A stretch of 64,000 nucleotides of DNA from Galbula dea (lineage: Eukaryota; Chordata; Aves; Piciformes; Galbulidae), in the NCBI GenBank assembly GCA_013399015.1, contig VWZX01008461.1:124001-188000 (forward strand). The letters are read 5' to 3'. Position 1 is the stretch's first letter, and the number at the start of each line of letters is the position of its first letter. The translations under genes were made by a program, and so were the position numbers. Shown piece by piece: positions 36,553-48,419 of this stretch. The notes beneath the pieces were generated by a model that ran no database searches, was not told the origin of the DNA, and saw only the letters and a program-made list of their open reading frames with translations.

Positions 36553-39500
36553 AAGTACAATGATTGGGGCTCTGCAGGAAAGCAGAGAATGGCAGGTACT
36601 GTTCAAGGCCAGTTTTGGGCTCCCAACTGTATAGACTCCCATGTTCCTGCAAAACTTTTTAGCTCTGTACAGGCATTGTGGCAGTTTGGATCAGTTCTTG
36701 GTGCACCAGTGCCATATACCCATGCTGAAACTCCCACGGTGCCTGGCATACCACAGCCACAAAGGCTGTCATCTCCATCCTTCACAGCTTCATTCTGGCT
36801 TCTTCAGAATTAAATTAGGTCTTTCCTGGCTCTCTGTGGTTACAGCAAATGTAAAGTGGTGATTTGTGGCAACTCTGACCAGGAGCTGGGTCTTGCTGTA
36901 GAAGCACAGTAAATAGCCCTGATACACAGCAGTCAGCAGCCTTCAGCCTTGCAGGCTCCTTCTTTTGAGCTCATTTTGCCCATGGCCAGTTGCCCTCAGC
37001 TGGGATGCAGCAGTCAGTTTTTGTTTGTGGATGCCACAGTGAGCCTGGCTGGCAGGTACATCTCCATGGTAGGCAGGTAGGAGCTCCAGCCCTCACACAG
37101 GAATGCTGCTAAGGTGCTGACCTAATGGGTTAGAGAGGTTATGTTCTCTGCTTAAAATTAAGGTGCAAATATCTGACAAGGCACTTTATTTGTTGGAAGC
37201 TGTATGCAAAGATTTCCTCATGTTTTGCAGGACACATGGATGCCAAGAGCTTCCTTGGTGCCTCCTGACACCATCCAGGGCTACTGCTTCAGCCATATTC
37301 ACTCTTGGTTAGGTACAGGCAGGAGAACCCTTAACTCCAAGAGCTGTGGCATGCAGCAGTGTCATTTATAATCACCCAAGCAGTAGGGTATTAAATGGTG
37401 TTGACTGATAACACATCTGCAGGACACCCCTCCAGAGAGTCCCTTTTTGTCAGCAGGTCCTGCTGTTGTTACACTGGATTTGTGATAGAAAATATCTTGA
37501 TGCTTTGCTTAGATACAAAACCCAAGCAAGTGTAGCAATCACATCCAAAATAATGAGCTACAAAGCAGATGAGATATGGAAGTCTGTAGAGAAGACTTTC
37601 CTTTAGCTGTGGATAAATAAGATACTTGATTATGAGAACTTTGATTCTTGGTTTGTATCTGAAAACCTGCAGCTAGAGGTCAAAGCCTTGATGGAGACTT
37701 TTTTGTTAATAATGCCAAAGTAAAGAGCAGGAAGAAAATACAGCAAATAGAACAAGGACCAAAACCAAATTGATCCATAAATTTGAAGCAGACTATTAGT
37801 AAATTGGCAGTCAGAAGCAGAAAGGCTTAGTATCAGAGATAGATTCAAGCCTTAGTTTCTGGAATCAGATCTCAGAATCTCTTGAACTGCTGGATCATAG
37901 TCATGAAAGAAATGTTAATTATAGATGTTGATTGAAAATACTCCACAACTGCAAAGAATGAGGGTATTGGCTGTCATGGTGTTTTAAGCCAATTGCATTA
38001 TATTTACTAAATTGAAGGATCTTTTGGGCATAATGACAGCTCAATTGAGTTTGAAGAGGCAGTAATATTAGATCTCAATCTGCAGGTCATCGTGGGTGGA
38101 TGGACAATGAAGTCTCCTCTTTTAGTACAGACAAGACATTTACAGACTTTCAGATCTGACTTAAAATATCACTGACAATAAAAAGGTCACATTCTTTCAA
38201 CATGATAAACTCAGTGATTCATAAGTTTCTCTTCTCTTTGGAATGGATAGGTACCTAAGCTGAAAGTATTTCCTGTGTTCAGACCTAGAAAATCTGTTTT
38301 CCAGTATGTAACAATGGGTAACAAACAATGCTCAAGAGTAGATGCAACTTTAGGAGGTGATGGGGCTACATTTGGAAAGGCAGAGCATCCCAGTGAGCAC
38401 CAGTAAGCTGGCAACAGGCTGCATCAGAGTGTGCACCCCTCCATCAGAAATCAGACTGTGAGACACCCATTAAGTGAAGTAATCCCACCAGCAGATGCTA
38501 AGTAATTAGCTCTGATCCTAGATGAAAGGTCCACACAGAATCCTGCTAAGATTTCCTGCTTCTTTGCAGTAATTGCTGAACTAGAGCTGTGCAGAAGCAG
38601 GAGCTTGGGCTATTGCTTTGGAATGTTATTTCCACCCAGCTCTGGGGAAAAGTAAATCAGTTAATGGTTTTAATTAGCAATCTTCTCATGTCTTCCTCTC
38701 CTTGTCCATGAAGAGCTCTGCAGAGAGCTTGCTCTTCCCTCTGCACAGACTGCAATGGCACACAGCACTTGATCCCACTGGGCTTTGCAATCAGCCATGG
38801 CAATGGGGTTCAAACCTCCTCGTGCTTTGATGCACCATACAGTGGGCAGAAACACCCCTTTCTTTCCTGATCAAAACAGACTTGGGGGTCTATGTTAAGC
38901 ATCCTCTCATGTCTGGTCCATAGGTCCTCTGTGGCAGAGCCTGTACCTGGACACATTTCTGGTAACAGCACTAATTTCTCTCATTCCATTTCTCCTCTGG
39001 CTACATGGGGAGGAAGTCCAAGTGCTGCACCTTTTATGTCTTTAAGTCTATGCAGCAAGCAGGAATTTAACATCTCCTGGAGCTCTGTTTCAGTGTGTAA
39101 TAAGGTATCAAGGGAGCATGACTTCTGAAATCCCAGTAACTAATCTTATCTCCCAGGCAGAACTTGCAGCTGTTTTTAGGATATGAGCAGATCAACAAGA
39201 TAAATTTTTAATTAAATTAGAATGATTCCTGGTTTTGATAGATGCTTCAGTTTTCAGAGTTCCTGAAAGCAGACCACATAAGATCTGAGCAGGTTTGTGA
39301 TGCTGAGGGACATGGGGGTTATTGTCCTCAACCCCCCAGGGCAGCCAGGATCACAGAGGAAGGACAGGCTGCAGCCTCAGCAGGCGATGGAAATCGAAGT
39401 GATGGCCTTGGGATGGGAATGGCTAATGAATGAGGTCATCTGCTCAGTGACTGCTCAAAAACTCCTGTCACAGCCTTGCTGCAATGCCACCTGCTAAAGC

Positions 39501-40740
39501 TTCAAGAAGCCCATGCTGTTACTCTCAGGAGAAGACAACTGAGTGCTTTGGGGTGCATCAGAGGGAGGATGCATGTGGGCATTTACCTACCTCAGTTTAT
39601 CACCTCTCTGACTTCTGAAGGTCAGGCAGGTTTAGCCTGAGGAAGTTCTCAGCAATGTAGCTGGCATGTGACCCAAACTGTCAGCACTTTGGCAGCAGCA
39701 CAAGCAAACTCCTTCCTATAGAGAGGGCTATTTCCCAAAGCTTTGGACCAGTATGTTGAGTCAAACCCAGGAGACCCTGGTTTTTTCCCAGTCCCTCACC
39801 TGTGCCTGCAGTTGCTAGCCTCCCTGCATTCCTTCCCACTGAGCCACTGCTGTCCTAAAGTGCTCTCATGCTTACCAATTTTCCTTGCATTGAGAGCTTT
39901 TGGGACAGACAGTGTGGTTTTAATGATGGCCATGTGCATCTTCATTCTCCATCTGTCTTTTAATTGCATCTGAACAAACGTCTCAGCCTAATAGAATTAG
40001 ACATGATGGTCCCTAGGAACAGAGACTAGTGTCCCTATCTATTGTTCCAAGTTCCTTTGGAGTGGATAATTGGAAATTATTGCAAATGTGTGTGTGTGTG
40101 TATATTTATTTTGTTATTAACCTCTTCTGGCAGAATTACAGAGCATCGTAGGTTACTTAAGCTGTGGAGAGATGCTGTGGTCTTGGCTGATGAAAAGCAA
40201 ATTTTCCCCTGTCTAAACCCTTTGGCTGTACATGTCAGCAGCACTGTGTACATCAGAGGTTGTTAAAAGCTATCATTTTGAAGTCATCAGAAGTGATAAG
40301 ATAAAAAGGAGCAACTGTTAGGCAGTGCTGACATTACATGCACCAAATCTAGCAGCTTCTGCCACTTCCCTGCTCCAGAGATTTCTGGGCCAAACCATTG
40401 CCAGTACCAGAAGGAACAATGCCAGCATTCACCCATGTTCTAGGAGGCAGAGGAGGAGTTTGTCACCTTGCCTTGTTCTCAGGGAGCATTTATTTCTTTT
40501 TCTAATCTATCATTTTACCAGGAAATGTTGGTCACTGGCAAAAAATATGTTTCATGTTGGCAGATTTGATTTTGTTCCCTCTGTCCTTGCTCCTGAGGGT
40601 GAGCACTGTCTTGGGTTTTGCTTAAAGTCAGCCCTGTGGAGATTGACTTGTTACTGTAATGTGTGTAAAACAATTTCAGGGACAAAACAATGCAGACATG
40701 GTTTTCTTTCTGCTGTAATGCCTTGGCCACAGCCTCCCAC
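36553..40740. other. CALN1 intron, unique sequence
   Basis: No mobile element or exon recognised. A TAAT-rich block lies at 37895-38105, and a short TG repeat lies at 40086-40101. An open frame of 139 codons at 40325-40744 runs into the CR1 that follows and shows no known domain. Confidence 0.45.
37895..38105. other. candidate conserved noncoding element
   Basis: A compact block with AATGTTAATTATAGATG, AGCCAATTGCATTATATTT, ATAATGACAGCTCAATTGAG and GCAGTAATATTAGATC. It holds several TAAT, CAATTG and TGACAG (MEIS-like) cores in 200 bp. It is not a repeat and not coding. The call rests on composition and motif density only. Confidence 0.3.
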
Positions 40741-40935
40741 ATAGAATGACAGAATGGTTTGATAGAATGGAAAGAACCTTTAAAGGTCATCTAGTTCAAC
40801 CCCCTGCACTGAACAGGGACATCTGCAACTAGCTCAGGTTGCTCAGAGCCCCAAACAACCTGACCTGGAATGGTTCCAGGGATGGGACATCTCCCACCTC
40901 TCTGGGCAACCTATGCCAGTGCCTCACACTCAGAA
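40741..40935 (-). mobile_element. CR1 LINE 3' fragment
   Basis: A minus-strand CR1. On the + strand it starts ATAGAATGACAGAATGGTTT and passes through TTTAAAGGTCATCTAGTTCA and GGGATGGGACATCTCCCACC. It is the same subfamily as 31553-32112 but shorter. Confidence 0.93.
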
Positions 40936-43900
40936 CATTGGAAGTCTTGCTCCATCCTCCTCCAGCCCTCACTGAAAAGCATTTAGCTGCTTAGCTTTGC
41001 TGTTTGGGTGCTTTTCCTACTGCTTTGGCTGAGATTTTCTCTCCCTTTGATTTATTTTTGTATGCATGTGGAGTTGTGTACAAAGAAAAGAGTTCTTCAG
41101 AGGACTGCTAAGAAGGGAAGCATCCTCAGATAATAATAAAGGTCATAAAAACAACCCCCCCTTCCAAACCCAAGACATTATTTTCTTGCAGACATACTGA
41201 AAATGCAAAATCAGCTTATTAGCTGAGCATTCAGGCCTGATTTCATGATTTTATGTTTGGCTGTTATATATAATATCCATTTTCCACTTCCATAACACCC
41301 AACAAAAAAATCATCTCATAATCCACTCTTATTTTGTTTTTGCCTATTTCCAGTCTAGTCAAACTCAGCAACTAAGCAGCTGCTGGTGCAGATGCAAGTG
41401 TGATCACAGCCTGATGTGGTACTTTTAAGGAGTTTCAGATCTACCAGACTGAATTTGAGGTAGTAACTGCAGCCTGTGTCAAGATGTTGCCCCTGACTGA
41501 CCGAAGATGCACGCTGCCAAAATGAAGCCTTGACAAACAAGCTCATTTCTTCCCTTCATTTTCAGTGGGAAATTTGGTGTGTAGTCAGAAGCATTAAACA
41601 GCACATTTTCAAAGTGAAATTGTTATGAAATCTCATAAACTTTGAGACTTTTTGACCTAAGTGATGGCTCAGGCTGAGCTGTGCTATAAAATAATGCAAT
41701 GTGACAAGCCATCGAGATCACATCAATCATCTGCATTATCTAGTCACAGGAGGCAAATGATCCAAATTTCTCTGGCCAATTAGACAAAAAGAAGCAGGTG
41801 GTGTCAGGTTTTCCTGTTAGTTGTCAAAAACATAAGTAATTTCCACCAGCCATTAAGATGATTTTCACTCCTTTCAGCAGAAGGGCACAGTGCTCTGAAA
41901 TGTACCCTTGACTCAATGCTTCCTGGATTCAAGTAAATCTTAAAATGTAGCTTAGAGTACTGAAAAGATCTCAATGAAACCCACATGTGCTTTCAAAGTC
42001 AAGGCTTGGGTCCTTGACTTGTCAAAAAGCACCTCTCTGAAATAGCACCTGGCACCTGTTGTGATCAAAGTCTCCACAGGAAAATTGCTGCATGACTTTG
42101 CATGGCTGCTGACACACTGTGGTACTTGTTTTTTGCTGCAGCAGCTTGCCCATGTTTGTGCTGCTTTGACCCTAAATCCTTCTCTGCAGGCAGGTGCCCA
42201 GCTGGATGGAACAAGGATTCCACATGCCTGTCTGAAACAGCTACAAACTTAGACCTGCTTCTTTAAGATCAAACTTACCTTCTCTAGGGGCAGCCTGTGG
42301 CTTCTTGAAGTTTCTTCTTGAAGTTCCACCAGGCAAGTTTTGATCCAGATGTAATATTTAGGGCACTTGGCAACATCAGGTGCAGCAGGTTTTAAACTAG
42401 GCAACTGAGGGACTGGTCAGTCTTGCAGGAATCTGCAGATAGAGCCAGTTCTGGTCCTCTCAAAACCAGCAGCAATCTCAGAGCAGAGCTTACCCTTCAT
42501 GAAGTACCTCTGCAGTGAGTGGAGGCTCACAGCCCTTGCACTAATGAACCAGAGAAGATGGGAATCCTGACTGCTAATTCATTGTGTATGTTAAATCATG
42601 GCTAGAACTGCTTCCTCACACTGTACCTTTTTCCTTTTGGCAGCCATACAGATTCTTCAGATACATTTGGTACCATCAGCTTAGCCCTAAGTGCTGAATC
42701 ACCCTGACACTGTGCTGAGTACTAATAAACACTCACAGGCAAGTGTTAGGCAGAAAAGGGTAGAGGACATCAATGTTTTTACAGCTTAAAAAGCCTGGAG
42801 AATTAAAATTCCAATCATAACAGCAAGTGTTGGAGGAAGGGAACTACCTGCATGTCCAGACAATACATCAAGAAAGGGAGCAGGACACCATCAGGGGCAC
42901 ATTTTCAGTAGGAGTTTCAGGGAGGCATTTATGCTGCTGCTGAACACATGTTGGACCAGTACATGGATTAGGGTCCTCCTCATGCCAGCTCAGAGTGTTT
43001 TCCTCCAGGTTTGCTCTCCAATGGAAACTGTGAGCTAGTGTGCTCATCCTGTCTCTAGGGTGATGGTGGCTTGTTCCCTTGCTGATTTCCCAGTCTGTAC
43101 ATGCTTGCTGGTGGCCAGGCTGGTTACTGGAGTGAGAGGCTGTGTCTGTGTTCTCCTCACTTTTGAAAGGTGGTTGCTCTGTGGTCATAGTTTACAGGAA
43201 TTTAGTTTAGGTGTAAGACTGCAGGCAAAGTGGATGCTGCATCACAGTGTCTAGTTTACAGCTGCAGTTAATGCTGCTCCAGCATGTGTAGAGCAGTAGA
43301 GAAAGTGTCTGTTCTTCTACAGTTTGCATAAACCTTTCTTTTATCATTCTGAAAGTTGCAGCAATGAAACAGCAAGACTCCTGAGAGAGTATTGGGGTAT
43401 TTACCTAGTTATTCCTGGTTTTGCAGTGACTCTTGGACGAGATTTCCTCTTCCAGGCTACTTGGACACTCCTAACATCCCAAACGTTTTGATGCAAGGGC
43501 TCTACTGGGAGCTTGCAGTCAAGCAGGAGAGATTTTGGGAACCAGCTAGGTGGCATTAGCTGCCATCACTTTCTTACATCCCACATGTCCAGTAGATCAG
43601 CCAAGGTAACAAGAGACTTCTAAGGAGGGACACAGATGAATTTTTCCCCACTGGTATTTAGCAGTTGTTGAAATTCCTTCCCATTGGTTCTGCTTTATTT
43701 CTCCAACTGTTGCCATCCTGTGTCAAACCAGAGCCCTACACACGGAGCAAGCACACTTCTTACTCTCCAGCTTTTACCTGCAGTTTGACAAAGATGGTTC
43801 TCCACCTCAGGTCTTTCTTTTGATGTAGACTGAGTGGTCCTTCATAGTACAAACCAGCTAGAAGCTGAAGCTGTTGCTATTGGAGGCTGCTCAAGGCAGC

Positions 43901-46900
43901 AGATGATGAGTTGTCTGTTTGAGCAGAGCTCAAAGAGCCTCAACGCCGTCACTGAGCCAGTCGTGATGTTGCTTGGATACAAAACCCACAGTTTGCTGAC
44001 AAGGGCAACACAAAAGCAACTGTTGGACTTGAATCTTTCCTTTGGAGGTGCTTCTGCAGCTAGCAGAAGGGCAGCAGTCTCATTTCACATGTGGCACCTC
44101 ATTTCAAAGGTTTGCTGTCCTGTCTTCTCAGCTCTCTGGGAGCAATGGTAAGCAAAACACACATGGCCAACACCATGCCAGATATGTGGTCACCACGGTT
44201 GCAGCCTTCACTGGTACACATCCCAGGAAGAAGGTGGGTCCATAGTGCTGGTCAGGATGTGGAAAACACCACTGGATGCTGCAAGGCCAGAAGAAGAAAA
44301 ATGTTGTTCTTGTTGCTTATCATCTAGTACCCACTTTCCATGCAAAAATAAGCCAATGCTGAGTGACACCCAACAGAAACGGGTGTCTTTGGAGCACTGA
44401 GCTGGCTGCTACCACACAGGAACAAGATCTTCAAGTTATTCATAACAGATAGATCCTTGAGAATGTCAGTACAACCCTCAGCAGCAGTCAGAACAGCAAG
44501 AAGAATGCTAGGAATGTCCCAGAAAGGATCAGGGAAAGAAAGATTGCTCATTGGTACACCGGTGTGAATCAGTGGTGTGTTCACATCTTGGATGCTCCAC
44601 TGCATCTCAGGAGGGAGATGGTGGGTGGGAGAAGTTGCAGAGAAGGACAAGGAAAAAGGTCACAAGTTCCAGGTGGTGCCTCCTCCACCTCAAATCTTCA
44701 GGTGGGAAAAAGGATAACTGAGGAGTAATATGTTAGAAGCCCAGAAAGTGATGACTGGATCTGAGAAGGACACAAATGAGATGATAGGAGACAGTTTGAG
44801 AACAAGTGAAAGGAGAGGATTTCTCTTGCAAGGTGTGAAATTTCTTGATAGCAGAAGTTTTGTGTGCTAAAAGTTTACAGGTTTTCCAAAAATAACTTGG
44901 CAACTTACTCAGTCTCTCTTCCATCTAGCAATCAAGGCAAGGTTTTCTCCTGACATCTTCTTGTCACCTGTCTGTACACAGAGATGTGACCATCCATAGA
45001 TTATTGCATCCATGTGGAGGAGAGCTTCTTCCCAAAGAAAGAGATGACATACCACAAGATGACACTTTAGGGAATAGCAAAAGCAAGTTCTATACCCTTG
45101 GGGCAATACCATCCATCCCTCTGGCACTGGAGGACAGCACTAGATAGCAGTTTTTAACCATAAACCAAAAAACAGAGCCCCTGGGCAGGTGCCAGGACTC
45201 CTGTCTGGCATTTCTACCCTGTGTACCTTTAATCAAAACCTTTAATACCTCTTTCTCATTTTTGCAAAGTGCTATAAGATAAGCAAATAACAGCTGTGAT
45301 AAACCTTTAGTCTGAATTTCATCAGTCCAGGTGCCACAGTTCCAACACCATCAGTGGAGAAAGTGAGCACTTATCTTCTCTGACAGACAACACTCATCTA
45401 CTTTACTTTTCAGAATTCAATATTTCCTATTTCAGCCTTCACAACTTCCTAAGGAATTTACTCTTGTAGACCTCTAAACCCCACAATTGATTTGGTAAGG
45501 CACTGGAGTGATGGATTGCACCATGAGCATCTAGATATTGGGTGAAAATCCTAATTAATCTTCCCAGAGTCAACAGAAAACTCCAATTTAAGCAGTCACT
45601 TCTTATTTTTATCACATAAATGAGAAATGAGGCTAGTGTTGTCCATGGATTCCTTATGCCTTTCCTTTTGTTCTGTAGTGTAGCAAAGTCTGCATCTTCC
45701 TGTCTAATTGCCATAGAACCCCAGTCTGGGAAAAGACTCTGCCAAGGCCAAAGCAAAATGAAGAAATGGGCTATTATTCAGGGTGGGAGAGAGAGATTTA
45801 CTGTTCACTGTGGTTTATGTGATGGCTTCTGGTGAAGGTCTCCCAAAGAACCACAGCACCAGCCCCACCACTGCTCCATGTGGACTGCATCCATGTGCTG
45901 AGCCAGCCAACAGCCCTTGGAGATGACTCTACATTAACCTGTTGGGTACCCTCCTACATGCTGTTGTATTTCCCAGTGGATGGAAAGCCCATGGTGCTCA
46001 GGAGCCTGGGAAGCTTTGATGACCAGTTAGCAGTTCCTCACTGGGGTCAACATCAACTCTAGGATCTCATACATCTGGCAACACAGACACAGTCCTGATT
46101 CCTCCTGTGTTGTGTTCCACAGTAACATGTAGCTCTGCCCAGTAAGTGACAGAAAAGGCTGCAAGGCTGAATTTTATCTGCAGGCTGCAAATCACACATT
46201 TCACAGCCAACAGCCATTCTTACAGCTGAACAGATTGGTGATGGCTCCTACTACTGGCAATAAAGATAACACAAAAAGCTTGTGCCAAGAGATGTTTGTA
46301 GAACAGAGGCTGCAGTTCAGTGCTCAGAACTGTAGGTTGACTCTGAAGCACTCAAATCCAAAATCTAGGCTTTTTCTTCTTGAAGTTTGCATTCTTAAAC
46401 TAAAGCTACCAAGATGTGAGAGGACTAAAGAGAAAACAAACAGTAGCCTCATATGGAGATAACCACAATGACCTCACATCTTCTTCTTGCTCCCCTGAAG
46501 ACAGAGAACATGAAGGCTTGCTTGGAAACCTCTGTCTTCCTCAAGTAAGAAATCTTTCAGTCCAGTCTAGCTAGTTCCTTCATGCCTCTCTCTGTATTTA
46601 TAGCTTTGAGCTAGAGGATGGAAGGCATAATGAGAACCCTTCAGCTGAAAAGTTTCAGATAGCAGTGGACCTGGCTTCCCAGTAAAGAGGAGGCAAAGCA
46701 ACATTACTCAACCATCTGACAATGAGTTGTAACTTGGCAGAAGCTTCCACAATATTGGTTGCTTTGTTATTGCAGGTGTAGCCATCTGAAGAGCCTGAGA
46801 CACTTCCAATTAAACTCAACAAGATTTCATTTTGTGTCATCAAGGCTCCTTTCTTCTCTCTCTCTCTTTTATAAAGTGTCAACTCATTAAAGGGAATAAG

Positions 46901-47260
46901 AAATGATCACAGACCAGTCGTTTGCCCATGAGAAAGTTCCCCTTCTTCCAGCAGTTCTTCAGGAGAGAAGTTGTGGTGGATTCCACACCACATAACCATG
47001 CACTTATGTGAAGTGGAACAAGACAGACCATTACCTGCTTCAGATGAAAAGTTTTCAACAGCCTTGCTATGATCTGAGTCATCAGCAGCTTAGCAGCATG
47101 AATATGATTTGAGAAACATGAAAGTGGGAGCTGCTTGAAGTTCTATTGACAACATGTTGCCAGATGTCACCTGTTTGATTCATATCACATCCAGCAAGAA
47201 AGCAGCTCACATTCAATGCATCTGAAGCAAATGCTAAGGCTTGGGTAGAGTGGGAGCAGT
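40936..47260. other. CALN1 intron, unique sequence
   Basis: A 6.3-kb stretch without a recognised repeat except a 13-bp direct duplication at 42301-42326. Several short open frames between 43.8 and 47.1 kb on both strands have no recognisable domain. A possible regulatory block lies at 41600-41800. Confidence 0.45.
41600..41800. other. candidate conserved noncoding element
   Basis: Contains GAAATCTCATAAACTTTGAG, TAAAATAATGCAATGTGACA, GATCACATCAATCATCTGC and CTGGCCAATTAGAC, a cluster of PBX/HOX-, C/EBP- and homeodomain-like cores. No repeat features. Untested. Confidence 0.25.
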
Positions 47261-47530
47261 GAAGGGTCTCTTCTCCCAGGTAAGGAGTGTTAGGACAAGA
47301 GGCAACAGCCTCAAGTTATGGCAGGGGAGGTTCAGATTGGATATTAGGAAGAGTTTCTTCACCAGGAAGGTTAGCAGGCATTGGAACAGGCCATCTCTGG
47401 AAGAGGTAGGAAAACACATATATACAGTCCTTGGGGACATGGTTTAGTGGTGGGCAAGGTAGTGTTAGGTGGATGGTTAAACTCAATGATCTCAGAGGTC
47501 TTTTCTAACCATAATGATTCTATGGTTTTA
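47261..47530 (+). mobile_element. CR1 LINE 3' fragment
   Basis: A + strand CR1 with GGGTCTCTTCTCCCAGGTAA, the RT C-terminal frame (FRLDIRKSFFTRKVSRHW), a short deletion in the following part and the end TGATTCTATGGTTTTAT. It is the first of nine copies in the 47.2-61.6 kb cluster. Confidence 0.92.
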
Positions 47531-48060
47531 TTCAATAAATTGGAGCCAGTTCTGGGAGTGCTCATGCTGTTGGGCCAGTAAGAGCTGCCTGAGGTCTTCT
47601 GGCAGTGAATACAATGGGTTCTCCTGGATCCTGGGGCTTCAGTTTCTGCTGAGGTCCTGATGGGCTGTGATTCAGGACATCTAAGGGAAAGAGAAGTAAA
47701 GAAAATTTCCAGACAACAAGGTTTTAGCATGCCCCAGACAGAGTGATGGTCTGCATGGAGGATTTGGAAGAAAACTTCTATTCATTTGGGTTTGTTACTT
47801 CTACATCCCTATTTTGGTGAATTTACTGAATGGGAAGAGACTGTTCTCTCAGTCAGCATGTCCTGAAGATAGTCCAGCTGTGTGGTTTTGGAAAGCAGCT
47901 TTACACATCTCTGTTTCACCACTCACTGTCTCATTTTGCAGTTCCTCTTGTCCTCTATCTCTGTGGGAATATTCCAGGCTGGGATCCTGACCACTTCCAC
48001 CAACTCCTTTAACAGGTCCAAGCAATGGAGTGTGAGAATAACTTGCAAGATTTAAGAAAC

Positions 48061-48419
48061 ACAGGAAAGAGAAGGCTTCAGGTGGACCTTACAGCAACCT
48101 TTCAGTACCTAAAAGAGGATTAAAAAACAGATTACAAGATACAAGATGACTTTTCAGATGGTAGGATTGCAACAGGACAATGGGAAATGGATATAAGCTG
48201 AAGGAGGGGAAATTTAGACTAGAAATTAGAAGGAGGTTCTTTACCCAGAGGGTGGTGAGGCACTGGAACAGGTTGCCCAGAGAGGTTGTGGATGTCCCAT
48301 GCCTGGCAGTGGCTGGATGTGGCCCTGGGCAGCTTGGTCTAGTGGGTGGCATCCCATGGCAGGGGAGTTAGAACTAGATGATCTTTAAGGTCCTTTCCAA
48401 CCTGAGCCATCCTATGAAA
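48061..48419 (+). mobile_element. CR1 LINE 3' fragment
   Basis: A + strand CR1 that begins further upstream than most (GAGAAGGCTTCAGGTGGACC). It contains FRLEIRRRFFTQRVVRHW and ends with CATCCTATGAAAT. A small deletion joins GGCAGT directly to GGCTGGATGTGG. Confidence 0.92.

Noticed and set aside
40325..40744. 139-codon + strand frame
   Set aside because: No family recognised, and it ends at the boundary of a CR1 insertion.
43834..47082. Series of 60-108 codon frames on both strands that look faintly protein-like
   Set aside because: I compared them by eye with HEAT-repeat and other common avian families and found no convincing match; no shared frame or splice structure links them.
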